Source: Macrothele yani (lineage: Eukaryota > Arthropoda > Arachnida > Araneae > Macrothelidae). Taken from it: DNA of 64,000 nt. Below the pieces are notes generated by a model that was not told where the DNA came from, ran no database searches, and worked only from the letters and a program-made list of their open reading frames with translations. The DNA is taken from positions 98,250,489-98,314,488 of the forward strand of contig CM077025.1 in assembly GCA_039090855.1 (NCBI GenBank). The letters are read 5' to 3'. Position 1 is the stretch's first letter; every line of letters starts with the position of its first letter. Made by a program: the position numbers and the translations under genes. Below are positions 42,928 through 53,760 of the stretch, piece after piece.

Positions 42928-44196
42928 CAGAGGTCTGCACGGGCAGGGTCGGGCCTTTTTTAGTTTAGAGAAAAAAGCAACGGGTCCGGCCGGGCTTTTT
43001 TCCAGACACTTACGACCGGGCAAGGCCGGGCCAAGTCGACCCATTCTTTTTACCACAATGGTAAAGAAATAAAGAGATCGTCTTCCCCGATTTCCTGGTG
43101 TGTTTAACTGTTCCTATTAAAGTGGACGTCTAGTGATTTTGCTTCTTATACTTCCAATGGGCAAACTTCTGAACACATTTTTTTTTTCACAATTGATGCG
43201 TTCCCAAGGATGAAAATTTGAACATCGATTAAAATAACTTCATATTATAACTTGGAATACTTGATATTTTCTAAAATATAACCATAATTATATTAAAAAT
43301 CAATAACTTTTCTTTTGATGGTGTTGAGACAAGAAAAAAGATGGCACGACCTGTACATTGATGACGTCAGTAGACAAACAAATGTTGGATTGCTTAATTA
43401 TGGTTATGTTTTAGAAAATATTAAATATTCCAAGTCATATATGAAGTTATTTTAATCGATGTTCAAATTTTCATCCTTGGGAACGCATTAATCTTGAAGA
43501 AAATGTGTAGAGAAGTTTACCCATTGGAAGTATAGGAAACAAAGCTAGACGTCCACCTTAACTTTTTATCTAAATGTTCCTAGCTAGAGGCCTCGGTGTT
43601 TTTACCAATCTGTAGGTATTAAGATGGCAAAACCATTTTGGGGCTTGTTGACAACAAAAAAAGATTCGACCTCGAGCGAATGTGTGTGTTGTGTAGAGTG
43701 GGGGACGGAGGATGGCTGCAGTGGGTTGAGTGTGTGTTTGTATGAGAGAGTGGGACGACATGGATTTTTCTTCTATCCCTAATCTGTATAGGGACTGACT
43801 TTTGTAGTGTTACCGCTTACTAGTTCAGAGAAAAGGAGATTCTGAACACCTTAATCTTCCTTTTCCTCTCTTTTTAAAAGGTTATATTTTTCGATAATTG
43901 TCAAAGTTTAGTTAATATTTTTAGGCTTACATTCAACAAAATATTTTCAATAATATCTCATTTCATTATTTAATTTTCACATTTTAATAAAATACAATAG
44001 AAAGACAAAATAATACCAAATGGCACATCACGGACCGGGCCGGGCCGGTCCTAAATAAAGCTACAATTGACGGGCCCTGGCCATGCCGAGTGTCTGATAT
44101 TTGAAACCAGCCGGACCGGGCTGGACCTTAAACGCACGGGCTCGGGCCGGGCCGGGCCGGGCCGGGCTCACCAAATCAGGCCCGGGCAGACCTCTA
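42928..44196 (+). mobile_element. hAT-like GC-rich-ended element (CAGAGGTCTGC termini), non-autonomous
   Basis: The left end CAGAGGTCTGCACGGGCAGG and the right end (reverse complement TAGAGGTCTGCCCGGGCCTG) are inverted repeats followed inward by GGGCCGGGCC-rich subterminal DNA on both sides. No transposase. No clear 8 bp duplication (CTTTTTAT versus GCCAGCAT), possibly through deletion at the right flank. A TTAA MITE sits inside. Confidence 0.7.
43121..43557. mobile_element. TTAA-target MITE with long inverted repeats
   Basis: The ends AGTGGACGTCTAGTGATTTT and (reverse complement) GGTGGACGTCTAGCTTTGTT, with ATACTTCCAATGGG next to both, are flanked by TTAA at 43117-43120 and 43558-43561. A second inner inverted pair (GCGTTCCCAAGGATGAAAAT and complement) extends the arms to >140 bp. 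TTAA targets fit piggyBac- or Kolobok-type mobilisation. Confidence 0.85.
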
Positions 44197-44545
44197 GCCA
44201 GCATATTGAGCAGGTACTGTCCTGAAACATTTGTGATGTTAATAAACAGTAAATTCACGTACGTGTCTGTTCACTGTTTCCCTAGCGTCGTAAGTTTACC
44301 CCCCTCCAGCTAAATATTTCCCCCATGGCCTTTTAGAAGCTATTCGCCAATGTTTCGTCGCAACATCTCCATCTAGCGCTTTTAGACATCTGATAATAGG
44401 GATATGTTTTAGACATTCGAGAATAGGGATACTCACTTTTTAAAAAAGGTACATCACTTTTGTTTTCTACATGTTCATGTTCAGTTCAATGTGATAGGTT
44501 CATTGCATATACGTAAAGGCTCGTATATGCTACGAGAACATAATA

Positions 44546-45748
44546 CACGGTCGTTTCAGAATAATATGACCACCCCTGAAATCACAATGTACCCGCCCAG
44601 GAGCATCACAGAGGGCACGTGACAAGGTCTACCACACGGAGATATAAGCGGACGGCCAGGACAGATGAGCCGCAGTGTGTCACGTGAGCACAATGAGCAG
44701 AGGTAGTGATTTGACGGGCGTTCAAAATGGAATGATCATAGGCTTCCGCGCCAAGGGTGCAAGCATCTCAGAAACAGCAGACTTCGTGGGCTGTTCGCGA
44801 GGTGCTGTAGTAAGGGTGTACCGAGAATGGACCGCTGGTACACCTAGTACCTCATGACGTCATAACTTGGAGCCCCAAAGACCATCAACCTCAGAAGAGA
44901 ACGTCCCCTCCGTCGACTGGTAAAGAGCAATCGACGCGCAACAGTACAGCAATTGACCACGTAAATGAACGCTGGGACACCCAGGTGCGTGTCCCTGATA
45001 AGAGTAGTGCGAACCCTGTTACGCATAGGTCTCCGGAGTCGACGCTGCGTCAAGGCGCCCATGTTAACCCAGTTCCATCGGCAACGACGCCTGCAGTTCG
45101 CATGGGACTACCGTCATTGGACACTGGGGAAAGGTTGTCTTCACCGACGAATCCAGGTTTCTACTCCACATAAGTGACGGGCGGCGGTGGATACGGCGTC
45201 AGACACGCGAAACCAACATCCGGACACGCTTGTCGGTTAAGTACAGGCCGGCGCTGGCAGTGCGCATGTCTGGTGGATGTTTTCCTGGTATGACCTGGGA
45301 CAGTTGGTACCACTGGATGGGTCCCTGAACGCCAATGGCAGCCTGTCCATCCTCGCTGACCACATGCATCCCTTCATGTTGGACATTTACCTAGGTGGTG
45401 ATGATGTCTACCCAAAGGGCAGTGCGCCCTGCCATGTTCGCTAAGGGGGGGTGCGTGACTGGTTCCAGGAACACGAGAGCGATGTCTCCGTTCACCCTTG
45501 GCCGGTGAAATCTCCCGACCTCAATCTCATAGAGCACTTATGTGACTATTTGAATCGACAGGTTCGACGTGCCGACCCACAACCACGTCATCTCCGTGAC
45601 CTCCGTACTCTGCTGAAGTCCGAATGGGCCTTGGGCAACTTCAACCATCCAGGGCCTCATTGCATCTATGTCTCGTCGCTGTCATCCGGGTCAGTGGTGG
45701 TTATTCCTATTTTTAGGTAGGTGGTCATATTACTCTGATACGACTGTG
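44546..45748 (+). mobile_element. Tc1-family transposon, complete length
   Basis: The left end CACGGTCGTTTCAGAATAAT and the right end (reverse complement CACAGTCGTATCAGAGTAAT) are inverted repeats flanked by TA (44544-44545 and 45749-45750). Length is 1.2 kb. Confidence 0.92.
44693..45720 (+). pseudogene. Tc1-type transposase pseudogene
   Basis: MSRGSDLTGVQNGMIIGFRA and a helix-turn-helix (ASISETADFVGCSRGAVVRV) open the gene, followed by a TGA at about 44855. Later blocks in various frames: VFTDESRFLL (first Asp), a PKGSAPCHV segment in which the usual QQDNAPCH aspartate is Gly, and SPDLNLIEHLCDYL with the terminal Glu. At least four stops and two frame changes. Loss of the second catalytic aspartate alone would make it inactive. 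Confidence 0.88.
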
Positions 45749-46227
45749 TATAAACCGAACTGTATGCTCTATGACGTAAGTTCTCGAAGGTGAATCCCCG
45801 TAGCAACGCGAAAGGCATGTGACGTCATACAACACTAGTGTTGTGGGTGCGGTTTAACCTTTCATAAAGTAGAATCGATTTTTTTACTGCGCATGCGCAC
45901 ATTTATTTAACGTAGCCTTGATAAAATTACGTGTTGAGAAGTGAAAACTCGGATCTTTTGTAAAACTATATTAAACGTTCCTGCTATTTGCCTTTACTTG
46001 GAATTAATCTTTTCTTCTTTCTTTCTTCGACTTTGTCTTTTTTTTCATTTTTTTATTAGAGATCCGGTATCCCTTACAGTCATTGATGCTGCACGAGTAG
46101 ATGTTTGCATTTTTTTTTCTTCATAATATCCACTAACCAATTTAAATCTACTTTCTTCGAAGATTAGCAATTTCCGCCGAATCTTGGTTGTATTTGTAAA
46201 TTGTAAATTGCTAATCAATTGAAAATT
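45749..46227. other. No gene recognised
   Basis: AT-rich spacer. Confidence 0.45.
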
Positions 46228-46340
46228 GATTGGCGTCTTCCTCCCCTCTCTATCTCGCTTCCGTGTCACTTTCCTATCGGACACTTTAGCCCAAATCTCC
46301 TAGCTTCCTATTTCTAAGAGATGTTTAAGGCCTGGGTTCA
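46228..46340 (+). mobile_element. SINE family S3, 3' fragment
   Basis: GGCGTCTTCCTCCCCTCTCT through CTATTTCTAAGAGATGTTTA matches the 3' half of the full copy about 340 bp downstream. Confidence 0.75.
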
Positions 46341-46411
46341 GACATCAATTGGAAATTGATTAGCAATTTACCCCGAATCTTAATTGTTATCTTGATTGTT
46401 GTTGGTATAAA

Positions 46412-46745
46412 AATGCGCGGCAGTGGCCTAGTGGTCAACGTTCGTGATTGCCACGGAGAAGACCTCTGGTTCGATCCCAAGCAGGTACGAACGCTCGAAC
46501 CACTAAACGTCCTCCGTGCTTTGGATGGGCACCTCAAGCCGTCAGGCTCCGGGAACTGGGCCCCCGGTAATAAATAAGGGCGTCTTCCTCCCCCTCTCTA
46601 CCTCGCTTCCGTGTCACTTTCCTATCGGACACTCTAGCCCAAATCTCCTAGCTTCCTATTTCTAAGGGTTATTTAAGACCTGGGGTCAGACACTCCCTTC
46701 CTAAAATCCTCTACATATGATCTGATTTGATCTGAAGACGTTTCC
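46412..46745 (+). mobile_element. tRNA-derived SINE (family S3), full copy
   Basis: A box GTGGCCTAGTGGTCAACG and B box GGTTCGATCCC are about 35 bp apart; the body includes GAACCACTAAACGTCCTCCG, AATAAATAAGGGCGTCTTCC and CACTTTCCTATCGGACACT, ending in a short TGATCTGATTTGATCTG repeat. Confidence 0.85.
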
Positions 46746-47326
46746 GGTTCGAATACCACCAAGGGCAAATAGAACTGATTCGTTATAACTTCTTACGCGC
46801 CTGTAAAGAAGAGTATCTGGTGAAATGGCTGAGAAAGTCAAAATTGAAGACTTTGATAAATTTCTTTATAAATACGGAAAAATTCCACTTTATAAATACA
46901 ACGAAAAATCTGTCCAAATACTGAATTTAGGAGAAACGGAAACTTTTCGAAATGGAAATTTTGTTAAAAGATGCACACCTACTGCCAACTTTACGGCACA
47001 TTATTTTCACGAATTTTCCTTGAATTCACACTACTTATACGGGAGGTCTTAACAAAAGTTCCGTACACTGTCCATTTTTGAGAAAAGTGTGAAGCAACGG
47101 AGAAAACGTACCTTATTCCCGTTCAATATACCCCCCTTGGCTGATAATGACAGCTTGCCAGTAGGTTCTGGATGTCCCGTAGTATGTCATCATTGTTCAG
47201 CTGTCGTATTACTCGGGTCACGTCAAATGACTGTTTGTCCAGCGATTCGTATAGCGGATGCCACGGAGCCGATTTTTGAGCGAAGCGAAGCCGAAGACCG
47301 AGCGGAGCTCTCTTTACAAGACGCGA
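46746..47326. other. No gene recognised
   Basis: Contains a 75-codon plus-strand frame (46825-47052, MAEKVKIEDFDKFLYKYG...) with good start context but no recognised domain or splice site, and an antisense 94-codon frame. Neither is supported as a gene. Confidence 0.35.
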
Positions 47327-47802
47327 GACAATTAGTTGTTCGGGCAAAGGTACGAGATGACACATCCGATCACCGTGAATTTTGGCATGCGATTGGACAT
47401 CGTCCACAGTCAGGTCTTGACGCCTTCCGATTCCCGAAATTCCGTGTCATTGAGGAATAATCGTCCATAAACTTGCATTTTTAGTGGTTTTTCCGGGTTT
47501 GAGAAGAGGTCGTTTGTTACCTTTCTCCTCGAAAGGTCTTTAGCCGATCGCGGTGACACTTGCCACGGAGAAAAGGAAGGACATGGTTCAGTGACATGGG
47601 ATTGCTTTCATTGTGATTGGTCTTGTCGTATAACAATAATGACCATTAAAAATTTACCAATTTTAATCATAATTGAAAAATTCCGATGTCTATACGAGAC
47701 TCGGGACAATTAGTTGTTCAGGCATGACACATCCGATCAACGTGATTTTTGGCATGCGATTTGGACATTGTCTATGGTCAGGTTTTGACGCCTTCCGATT
47801 TT
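47327..47802 (+). repeat. ~105 bp direct repeat, two copies 370 bp apart
   Basis: GACACATCCGATCA(C/A)CGTGA, TTTTGGCATGCGAT and TTGACGCCTTCCGATT occur in the same order at 47327-47436 and 47697-47802. Origin unknown; possibly remains of one mobile element. Confidence 0.7.
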
Positions 47803-48892
47803 GCAATAGGTTCGCTCAATTTGCCAACTGTACCCGAGTTGTCTGTTACCGTTGGCGGCTTGTCCTAGTTAACTTTGGGAAAAGATCAAAGTCGGGTGAA
47901 CTGAGATCAAAGCTGTAAGGGCGACTGTCCCTAATTGAAGATGACCGGACTGCTTGCCACAGATCCCTTTGTAATTGTCCTGCAGCTCTGTTTTTGCCAT
48001 CATGTGTATCATCCATCTGCATCATTACGTCCATAAAATTTCAGTTAAATCCGATGCTACTCTCTTGGCGCGCAAATTTCATTGTCCGCGAGTGTACCTT
48101 CTTGTGTGTGTATGCGTGTGTGTGTGTGTGTGTGAAGTAGCATTCTTCAATTCATGCCTCGTGATAAACAATAAAGAAAGCTCGAAGTTCCAAGTCAGCC
48201 GTAATTGAATGTAACTCAATTTTTGTACTTGCGTGTAGATTGTTCATCGGTGTTTTGTGAATACATTATTCTTGTAACAGAAGCTTGTTTGAGCATGAAG
48301 TTTACGCCTTAATTAACGAATGGAATAAATAAACACCTCGAGTCACGTAGACCTCATTATGAAAAATGGAATTTCTTTGATGGTTTCTAATTGTACGATT
48401 TTGCTGTAACCACTCTGATGACGTTTTTAAATACCTAATGAGAACATTGTTAATTCATATTTCAGTCAGTTCTTATCCCTTAACTCCTCCAAGAGGCAAT
48501 TTATCACATTTTTATGATGCTAAGACAAGACGCAATATTTAATTTATTAAATGTAAGAACAAGCCCTGCGACGGATTCTTTTAATTTTTCCCCCGATGTC
48601 ATCATCTCTAGTGGAAAATATTTTAATTCGCTATTCGATCGAGAAATTTAATTTCTTTTGGGATTACTCCATTAAGGCATGCTTCCTCGGAGTGTCCGCA
48701 TTGCACTCTCTGCTAAAATACGTCAAGAGTAACGCTGCATAGCGGTAATTAACGAAGACTCCTGCCAGCGTGCAGCATGCGCCTTCCTCCGAATGGAAAC
48801 AGTTTATCCTCCAATCTCTGCTCTTAGGCTTCGTCGTTCGCTCCATCCTCCATTTCCAATTACCTGATACGTCGATTCCCCAGTGCCCTTAC
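47803..48892. other. No gene recognised; (GT)n microsatellite at 48100-48133
   Basis: AT-rich DNA with a TGTGTGTGTATGCGTGTGTG run. The last ~200 bp before 48893 are less AT-rich and would be intron if the exon at 48893-49042 is real. Confidence 0.45.
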
Positions 48893-49042
48893 TCGCTCCT
48901 CTTGATTGCAGATGATGCGCTCCCAGATGAGAATGCTGTTTGAAGCATCAGAGCTTCCCTCACTCGCAGCGAAGAATACGCCATGCACCTTGCTTGACAT
49001 AATGTTACTGAGTCCAGCACGCAAGTCACCAGAGGGAACGAC
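48893..49042 (-). CDS. Candidate host-gene exon, 50 codons, unidentified protein
   Basis: On the minus strand GGCAAG|GTCGTTCCC could be a splice acceptor, with a CTGACTC branch-like motif about 25 bases upstream, and GAGCGA|GTAAGG is a strong donor. Between them lie exactly 50 in-frame codons with no stop, from VVPSGDLRAG through SKVHGVFFAASEG to ILIWERIICNQEER, in balanced amino-acid composition unlike the transposon debris around it. Both junctions are phase 0. I do not recognise the protein. The acceptor lacks a strong pyrimidine tract, so the exon could start elsewhere or be a pseudogene fragment. Confidence 0.4.
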
Positions 49043-49875
49043 CTTGCCGTTCAATTAATTGAGTCAGAGGCTCAACATCTGTTTACCTAACAAATTAAAT
49101 TTATTCCCCTATCCAACCACCCCACACATTTCGTACCGAGGAAGATGATGAAAGCACTTGTCCGCGGCTAATCTCTCCTTCGCTTTTCCTATCTCTCTCT
49201 CTCTCTCTCTCTTCCTTCCTCTCCCTCTATACTCCTCATTCTTCATCACTATCTTGTCTTTCTAGCTTATTCTTACTTTCTTCAGACCATTTCCTTACCG
49301 TTCGATTTTCTGTGGCCTTCCTTATATTCTGAAACATTCCTAATCGAGTATTTCCTGTTTTATTCTTTGCACATATTTCCTTTTAACTTTCAGCTCCTCC
49401 GTGTTCTCCTATCTTTTATATCCTATCATTTATTTATTTATTGCCCGAAACTAAGTTTGCACAATATTTGGGGAAATGTGGTTTTACCGTAACGTAAATA
49501 ATTACAATTGATCTTCGGTAACGTTGCTGATGAAAAAAAAAACTATTGTAATTTTGTGCTCTACGAGAAGCGTTTTGTTCGGAAGGTTAATGATCCCATC
49601 CTTCAATTGTTCGTTGATACGCACGTCCCCTCGATTTTCTTTTTCTCCAGTAATGGCTTTTGATTTGTGATGTGTGTCTAAAATACACACATTTTCTCTT
49701 ATTTGTGTCCCAAAGGAGGAGAATAATTCTAAGTCTTTCAGTTTTTCAAAATACCCACTCTCATCGAGGTAGACAAAAAATTATTTTTTTTTCTTGTAGC
49801 ACCACATTTGTAAGATTCTCTAACCTCGGTACAGAAACGATGGTTATCAATGTGGAATTGTTATGTTCATTTCCA
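49043..49875. other. No gene recognised; (TC)n microsatellite at 49192-49212
   Basis: CT-rich then AT-rich non-coding DNA; a 62-codon minus-strand frame at 49502-49690 has no features. Confidence 0.45.
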
Positions 49876-50175
49876 CATAGGGCCACGGATGGCCTCGTGG
49901 CCAACGTTCGTAATTGTTACGGAGGAGTCTTGAGTTCCAGCCGAGGCAAGTACGAACCCTCGAACCACTAAATATCCGCCATGCGAAGAATGGGCACATC
50001 AAGTCTTCGTACCCCGGGTACTGGTTCTCCGGTTATAAATAAGGATGTCATCCTTCCCCTTCTACCTTGATTACGCGTGACTTTCCTGTCGGGCACAAAT
50101 CTAGCTTCCTACCTCTAAGGGTTGTTTTGAATCTGCCGTCAGACACTCCCTTTGTAAAATCCTCTAAATATAATC
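49876..50175 (+). mobile_element. tRNA-derived SINE (family S3), second copy
   Basis: A-box-like GATGGCCTCGTGGCCAACG, then the same body as the 46.4 kb copy (CGAACCACTAAATATCCGCC, ATAAATAAGGATGTCATCCT, GTCAGACACTCCCTT). The B box is damaged (AGTTCCAGCC). Confidence 0.8.
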
Positions 50176-50730
50176 AATCATTCCCAAGTGGAATTACGTG
50201 ATTCGCGCCATTTTGGCGAAAGTTTTCAAGATAAGTATGTCAAAGTATTGTACTGAAGCTGTTGGACAAGCTTCAGGGTGTGTGAATGAGGGACACGCGT
50301 TTAAAAGCAGTTTACAAGTACCCAAACCAAATTTACTTGTGCCAGTTACTGGTCACCCATGTAACACTTCTTAGAAAACTTGAAAAGAGGGAATCGAACC
50401 CTGCATCTCCCAATTACCGGTAGAATATGCTAACCTTTACACCACCCAGGACAGTGAAGTCCCAAGCAACTGAGACAGAGGAATCTAAAAGTCCTCAGAT
50501 TTTTCGCTAGTCGAAGAATCCATTCTTTCTCATAGCGCTTTGACCAAATTCCCATCCGGAAGGATGTAGGTCAGAGGTCACCAGTACCACAGATAAATCA
50601 ATGAAGGAAAAAGTATTCTTCATAATACATGGAAATTTCATAGAATATTCAAGCAAAGCAAACTGAATATGCTTGTACCACTTACTGGTCATCCACGTAA
50701 CAGTTCTCAGAAAACTTGAAAATATCATCG

Positions 50731-50801
50731 TCCTGGAGCGGGAATCGAACCTGCATCTCCCGATTACCGGTAGAATATGCTAACCTTTACACCACCCAGG
50801 A
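50731..50801 (-). tRNA. tRNA-like core of 350 bp unit
   Basis: Minus strand: TCCTGGGTGGTGTAAAGG with an A box, anticodon-like stem-loop CTACCGGTAATCGGGAG, B box GGTTCGATTCCCGC, acceptor closing with TCCAGGA. Loop position 33 is not T, so likely tRNA-derived rather than functional. A degraded sister lies at 50388-50451. Confidence 0.55.
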
Positions 50802-51079
50802 CAGTGAAGTCCCAAGCAACTGAGACAGAGGAATCTAAAAGTCCTCAGATTTTTGCTAGTCGAAGAATCCATTCTTTCTCATAGCGCTTTGACCAAATTC
50901 CCATCAGGAAGGATGTAGGTCAGAGGTCACCAGTACCACAGATAAATCAATGAAGGAAAAAGTATTCTTCATAATACATGGAAATTTCATAGAATATTCA
51001 AGCAAAGCAAACTGAATTTGCTTGTACCACTTACTGGTCATCCACGTAACAGTTCTCAGAAAACTTGAAAATATCATCG

Positions 51080-51150
51080 TCCTGGAGCGGGAATCGAACC
51101 TGCATCTCCCGATTACCGGTAGAATATGCTAACCTTTACACCACCCAGTA
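51080..51150 (-). tRNA. tRNA-like core of 350 bp unit
   Basis: Same as 50731-50801, with one acceptor base changed (CCCAGTA). Confidence 0.5.
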
Positions 51151-51525
51151 CAGTGAAGTCCCAAGCAACTGAGACATAGGAATCCGAAAGTCCTCAGATT
51201 TTTGCTAGTCGAAGAAGCATCCATTCTTTCTCATAGCGCTTTGACCAAATTCCCATCAGGGCGGATGTAGGTCAGAGGTCACCAGTACCACAGATAAATC
51301 AATGAAGGAAAAAGTGTTCTTCATAATACATGGAAATTTCACAGAATATTCAAGCAAAGCAAACTGAATTTGCCTGTACCACTTACTGGTCATCCATGTA
51401 ACCTCCGACCTACATCCGTCCGGTTGGGAACTGGGTCAATGCGCTATGAGGAAGCATGGATACTTCGACCAGCGAAAATCTGAAGAATTTTTATTCCTAT
51501 GTTTCAGTTGCTTGGAACTTCATTC

Positions 51526-51597
51526 TCCTGGGTGGTGTAATGGTCAGCATACTCGACCGGTAATCCGGAGAGGCAGGGTTCGATTCCCGCTCCAGGA
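51526..51597 (+). tRNA. tRNA-like core of the inverted unit
   Basis: TCCTGGGTGGTGTAATGGTC and GGGTTCGATTCCCGCTCCAG with complementary acceptor ends (TCCTGGG/TCCAGGA, one G-T). The best kept of the family. The anticodon arm is irregular. Confidence 0.55.
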
Positions 51598-51743
51598 CGA
51601 TGAAAGTTTCAAGTTTTCTGAGAAGTGTTACATGGATGATCAGTAAGTGGTAGAAGCAAATTCAGTTTGCTTTGCTTGAATATTCTGTGAATTTTCCATG
51701 TATTATGAAGAATATTTCTTTCTTCATTGATTTACCCAAACTA

Positions 51744-53013
51744 TTAAGTGTGCAACTTAATTCTCGGCCACATGCACGACACGTTGACACCAAATTATAG
51801 CAAATCAAATACGTACCTAATCAGGAAAAAAATCCCCGTCGTGTTGGATACTTTTGAGCCATCGGTCAGGGAGCTGCCGAATGCCACTGCGGAAAAAAGA
51901 GGGCTGTTTCGAGTTGATAAAGTCATCAATACTTGTGTGGACCTCCTCTACAGAAGTGAAGTGCTTATCACTCAGGTGATGTTGCAGGGAGCGAAAGAGG
52001 TGATAATCCGACGGGGCGAAGTCTGGATAATACGCCGGGTGGGACAAAATCTCCCCTCCCAGGTCGGTGATCGTGTTGAAAGTCGTTTTCGCGGTGTCAG
52101 GATGCGCGTTATCCTGAAGCAACAGGACCGACCTTCTGCTCTTACCGATGTATGGCCTTTTCGCCTCCATTGCGTCACTCACAAGAATGAGTTGCTGACA
52201 ATAACGCTCAGCATTGACCGTTTCTCCAGGTTTGAGCAACTCATAGTGTACGACACCGCGCTGATCCCACCATATGCACAGCAACGACTTCCTGGCATGG
52301 ATATTCGGTTTGGCGGTACTGGTGGTAGGCTGACCTGGATAAACCCACGATTTGCGTCGCTTAGGATTATCGTAGAGGATCCACTTCTCATCACAGGTCA
52401 AAATATTGTGGAGGAAATCCTCCTTCTTGAATCTGGAGAGCAAGGATACGGCAACATCGTAGCGCCTAAACTTGTTCGCAGCTGAGAGTTGGTGAGGCAC
52501 CCAACGGCCCTCCTTGTGAATCCGTCCAAGCTTGTGCAGGCGCTTTGCAATGGCTTGCCGTGTTACTCCGAGTTCCTGGGCGAGCTCTGACTGGGTGTGA
52601 CAGGGATCCGCGTCCAACAGTTGTTCCAGTCCCTCATCGTCAACTTTCTGCGGCTGTACCGGACTTTCTGCATAATTTCTTTTCTTGCTTAAACCGTTGG
52701 AACCACTTCTTACACGTACTGTAGGACACAACAGCCTCACCCAAAGCAGCACAGATCATTTACTGGGCTTCCACAGCACTTTTTTCAGCTGAAACGCGAA
52801 CAGGAGGCAGTGCCTCAAATGTTGATTCTCGAACGACATTGCTTTCACCGTCAGCTTTCGTCCCGTCTGTCACTACAGCTGTGAGCGGTTACGGTTGCCT
52901 GGAAATCTGTTGGATGGCGCTACAATCAGCCATTATCGCACACAGCTATTTGCATTTGTCGACGTTCTATGATAGCTTGCGTTTAGGAGCCGAGAATTAA
53001 GTTGCACCCTTAA
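51744..53013 (-). mobile_element. mariner-family transposon, nearly complete
   Basis: The left end TTAAGTGTGCAACTTAATTC and the right end (reverse complement TTAAGGGTGCAACTTAATTC) are inverted repeats flanked by TA (51742-51743, 53014-53015). Length is 1.27 kb, typical for mariner. Confidence 0.93.
51817..52839 (-). pseudogene. mariner transposase (DD34D type), lightly damaged
   Basis: Starts MSFENQHLRHCLLFAFQLKK; then two frameshifts and a stop near 52800-52680 affect the first helix-turn-helix, where another frame gives STCKKWFQRFK. From about 52660 one open frame runs to the end: HTQSELAQELGVTRQAIAKR (second helix-turn-helix), RWVPHQL linker, ILTCDEKWILYDN (first Asp), LLLQDNAHPDTA (second Asp) and DFAPSDYHLF (third Asp). 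All three catalytic aspartates are kept. The span of 1023 bp matches the ~345-residue norm. The youngest-looking DNA transposon here. Confidence 0.92.
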
Positions 53014-53760
53014 TAGTTAGGGATTAACTCCGAAACACAATGAGTAAAGGAGAAATTTCTTTGATGAGGAGAAACGTGTGTTTTCTTAGGCAGAAACTCT
53101 TCGGTCTGGAGGGAGGGAAGACGTCTTTTGGTGTCTAAGGGTCTCTGCGCTCATGGTGTCGTAAAGCGTATTACGGGAATTACAGTAGTAGTCGGGCTAG
53201 AAATACGTTAAGGAGTCCAAGTCGGGAAAACGGGCGAGTACTGGAATATGCGAATCTGTCATTCACTGAACTACGTTAATTCCCAAGCTACGCAGTAAAA
53301 CAGAATTAAACCACTTGATTGTTATTATTACAATAAAAAAATCTGGATTCCATATTTTCAAGTGTGTGATTCTGTGTATTGAACCAAGTCAGTTTTCTCA
53401 GAGGCGTCAACAGAATAAGACGGATCTGACAGCATCTATCTGGTCTGTGGTTAATCGAACCAAAATAAAATGTGATGACTCTCGCTGGATTGCAAATATA
53501 TTCATGAAGATATGTAGAGCTAGCGAGAGTCGTTACAACATTTTAACATTCTTTTTTTCTGCTTTTCAATTCATTCAGTGTTAATATCGCTCTACCTGTA
53601 ATAAATCCTGTAACAATAATTCAGTTTATAATTCTCAGTAATAAATTTAGAGAGGGATCACTGTATTTTCATAAATTAGTATTTCTGTGATGTTACGGTT
53701 AATTTATTGAGGTTTAAAATATGCGTTATTTCTCATCATGTGTTATGTTTCTGTGTTTTT
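53014..53760. other. No gene recognised
   Basis: AT-rich spacer. Confidence 0.45.

Larger units (their letters stand above)
42690..44230 (+). pseudogene. IS630/mariner-type DDE transposase C-terminal fragment, split by a hAT element
   Basis: The left piece (42690-42927) reads WPAHSPDLAPCNF, the final aspartate block of this superfamily, then a WG...KGTVYG-like stretch and YREK. The right piece (44205-44230) reads HIEQVLS-stop, the usual C-terminal tail. Between them lies the hAT relic at 42928-44196. The N-terminal two thirds are missing. Confidence 0.6.
50255..51735. repeat. 350 bp tRNA-like units: tandem minus-strand copies followed by one inverted copy
   Basis: The marker TAGAATATGCTAACC recurs at 50421, 50771 and 51120 (period 349-350). 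Each unit has a tRNA-like core, TTTTTGCTAGTCGAAGAATC, TAGGTCAGAGGTCACCAGTA and TTCATAGAATATTCAAGC. From about 51400 the sequence turns round and a plus-strand copy follows to 51735, making a foldback structure. The outward tail (GATGAAAGTTTCAAGTTTTC) is shared with the palindrome at 32549-33104. Confidence 0.85.

Noticed and set aside
46825..47052. 75-codon ORF starting MAEKVKIEDF in a good start context
   Set aside because: No domain, no splice signals fitting the frame, and surrounding DNA is repeat-like; chance ORF is more likely.
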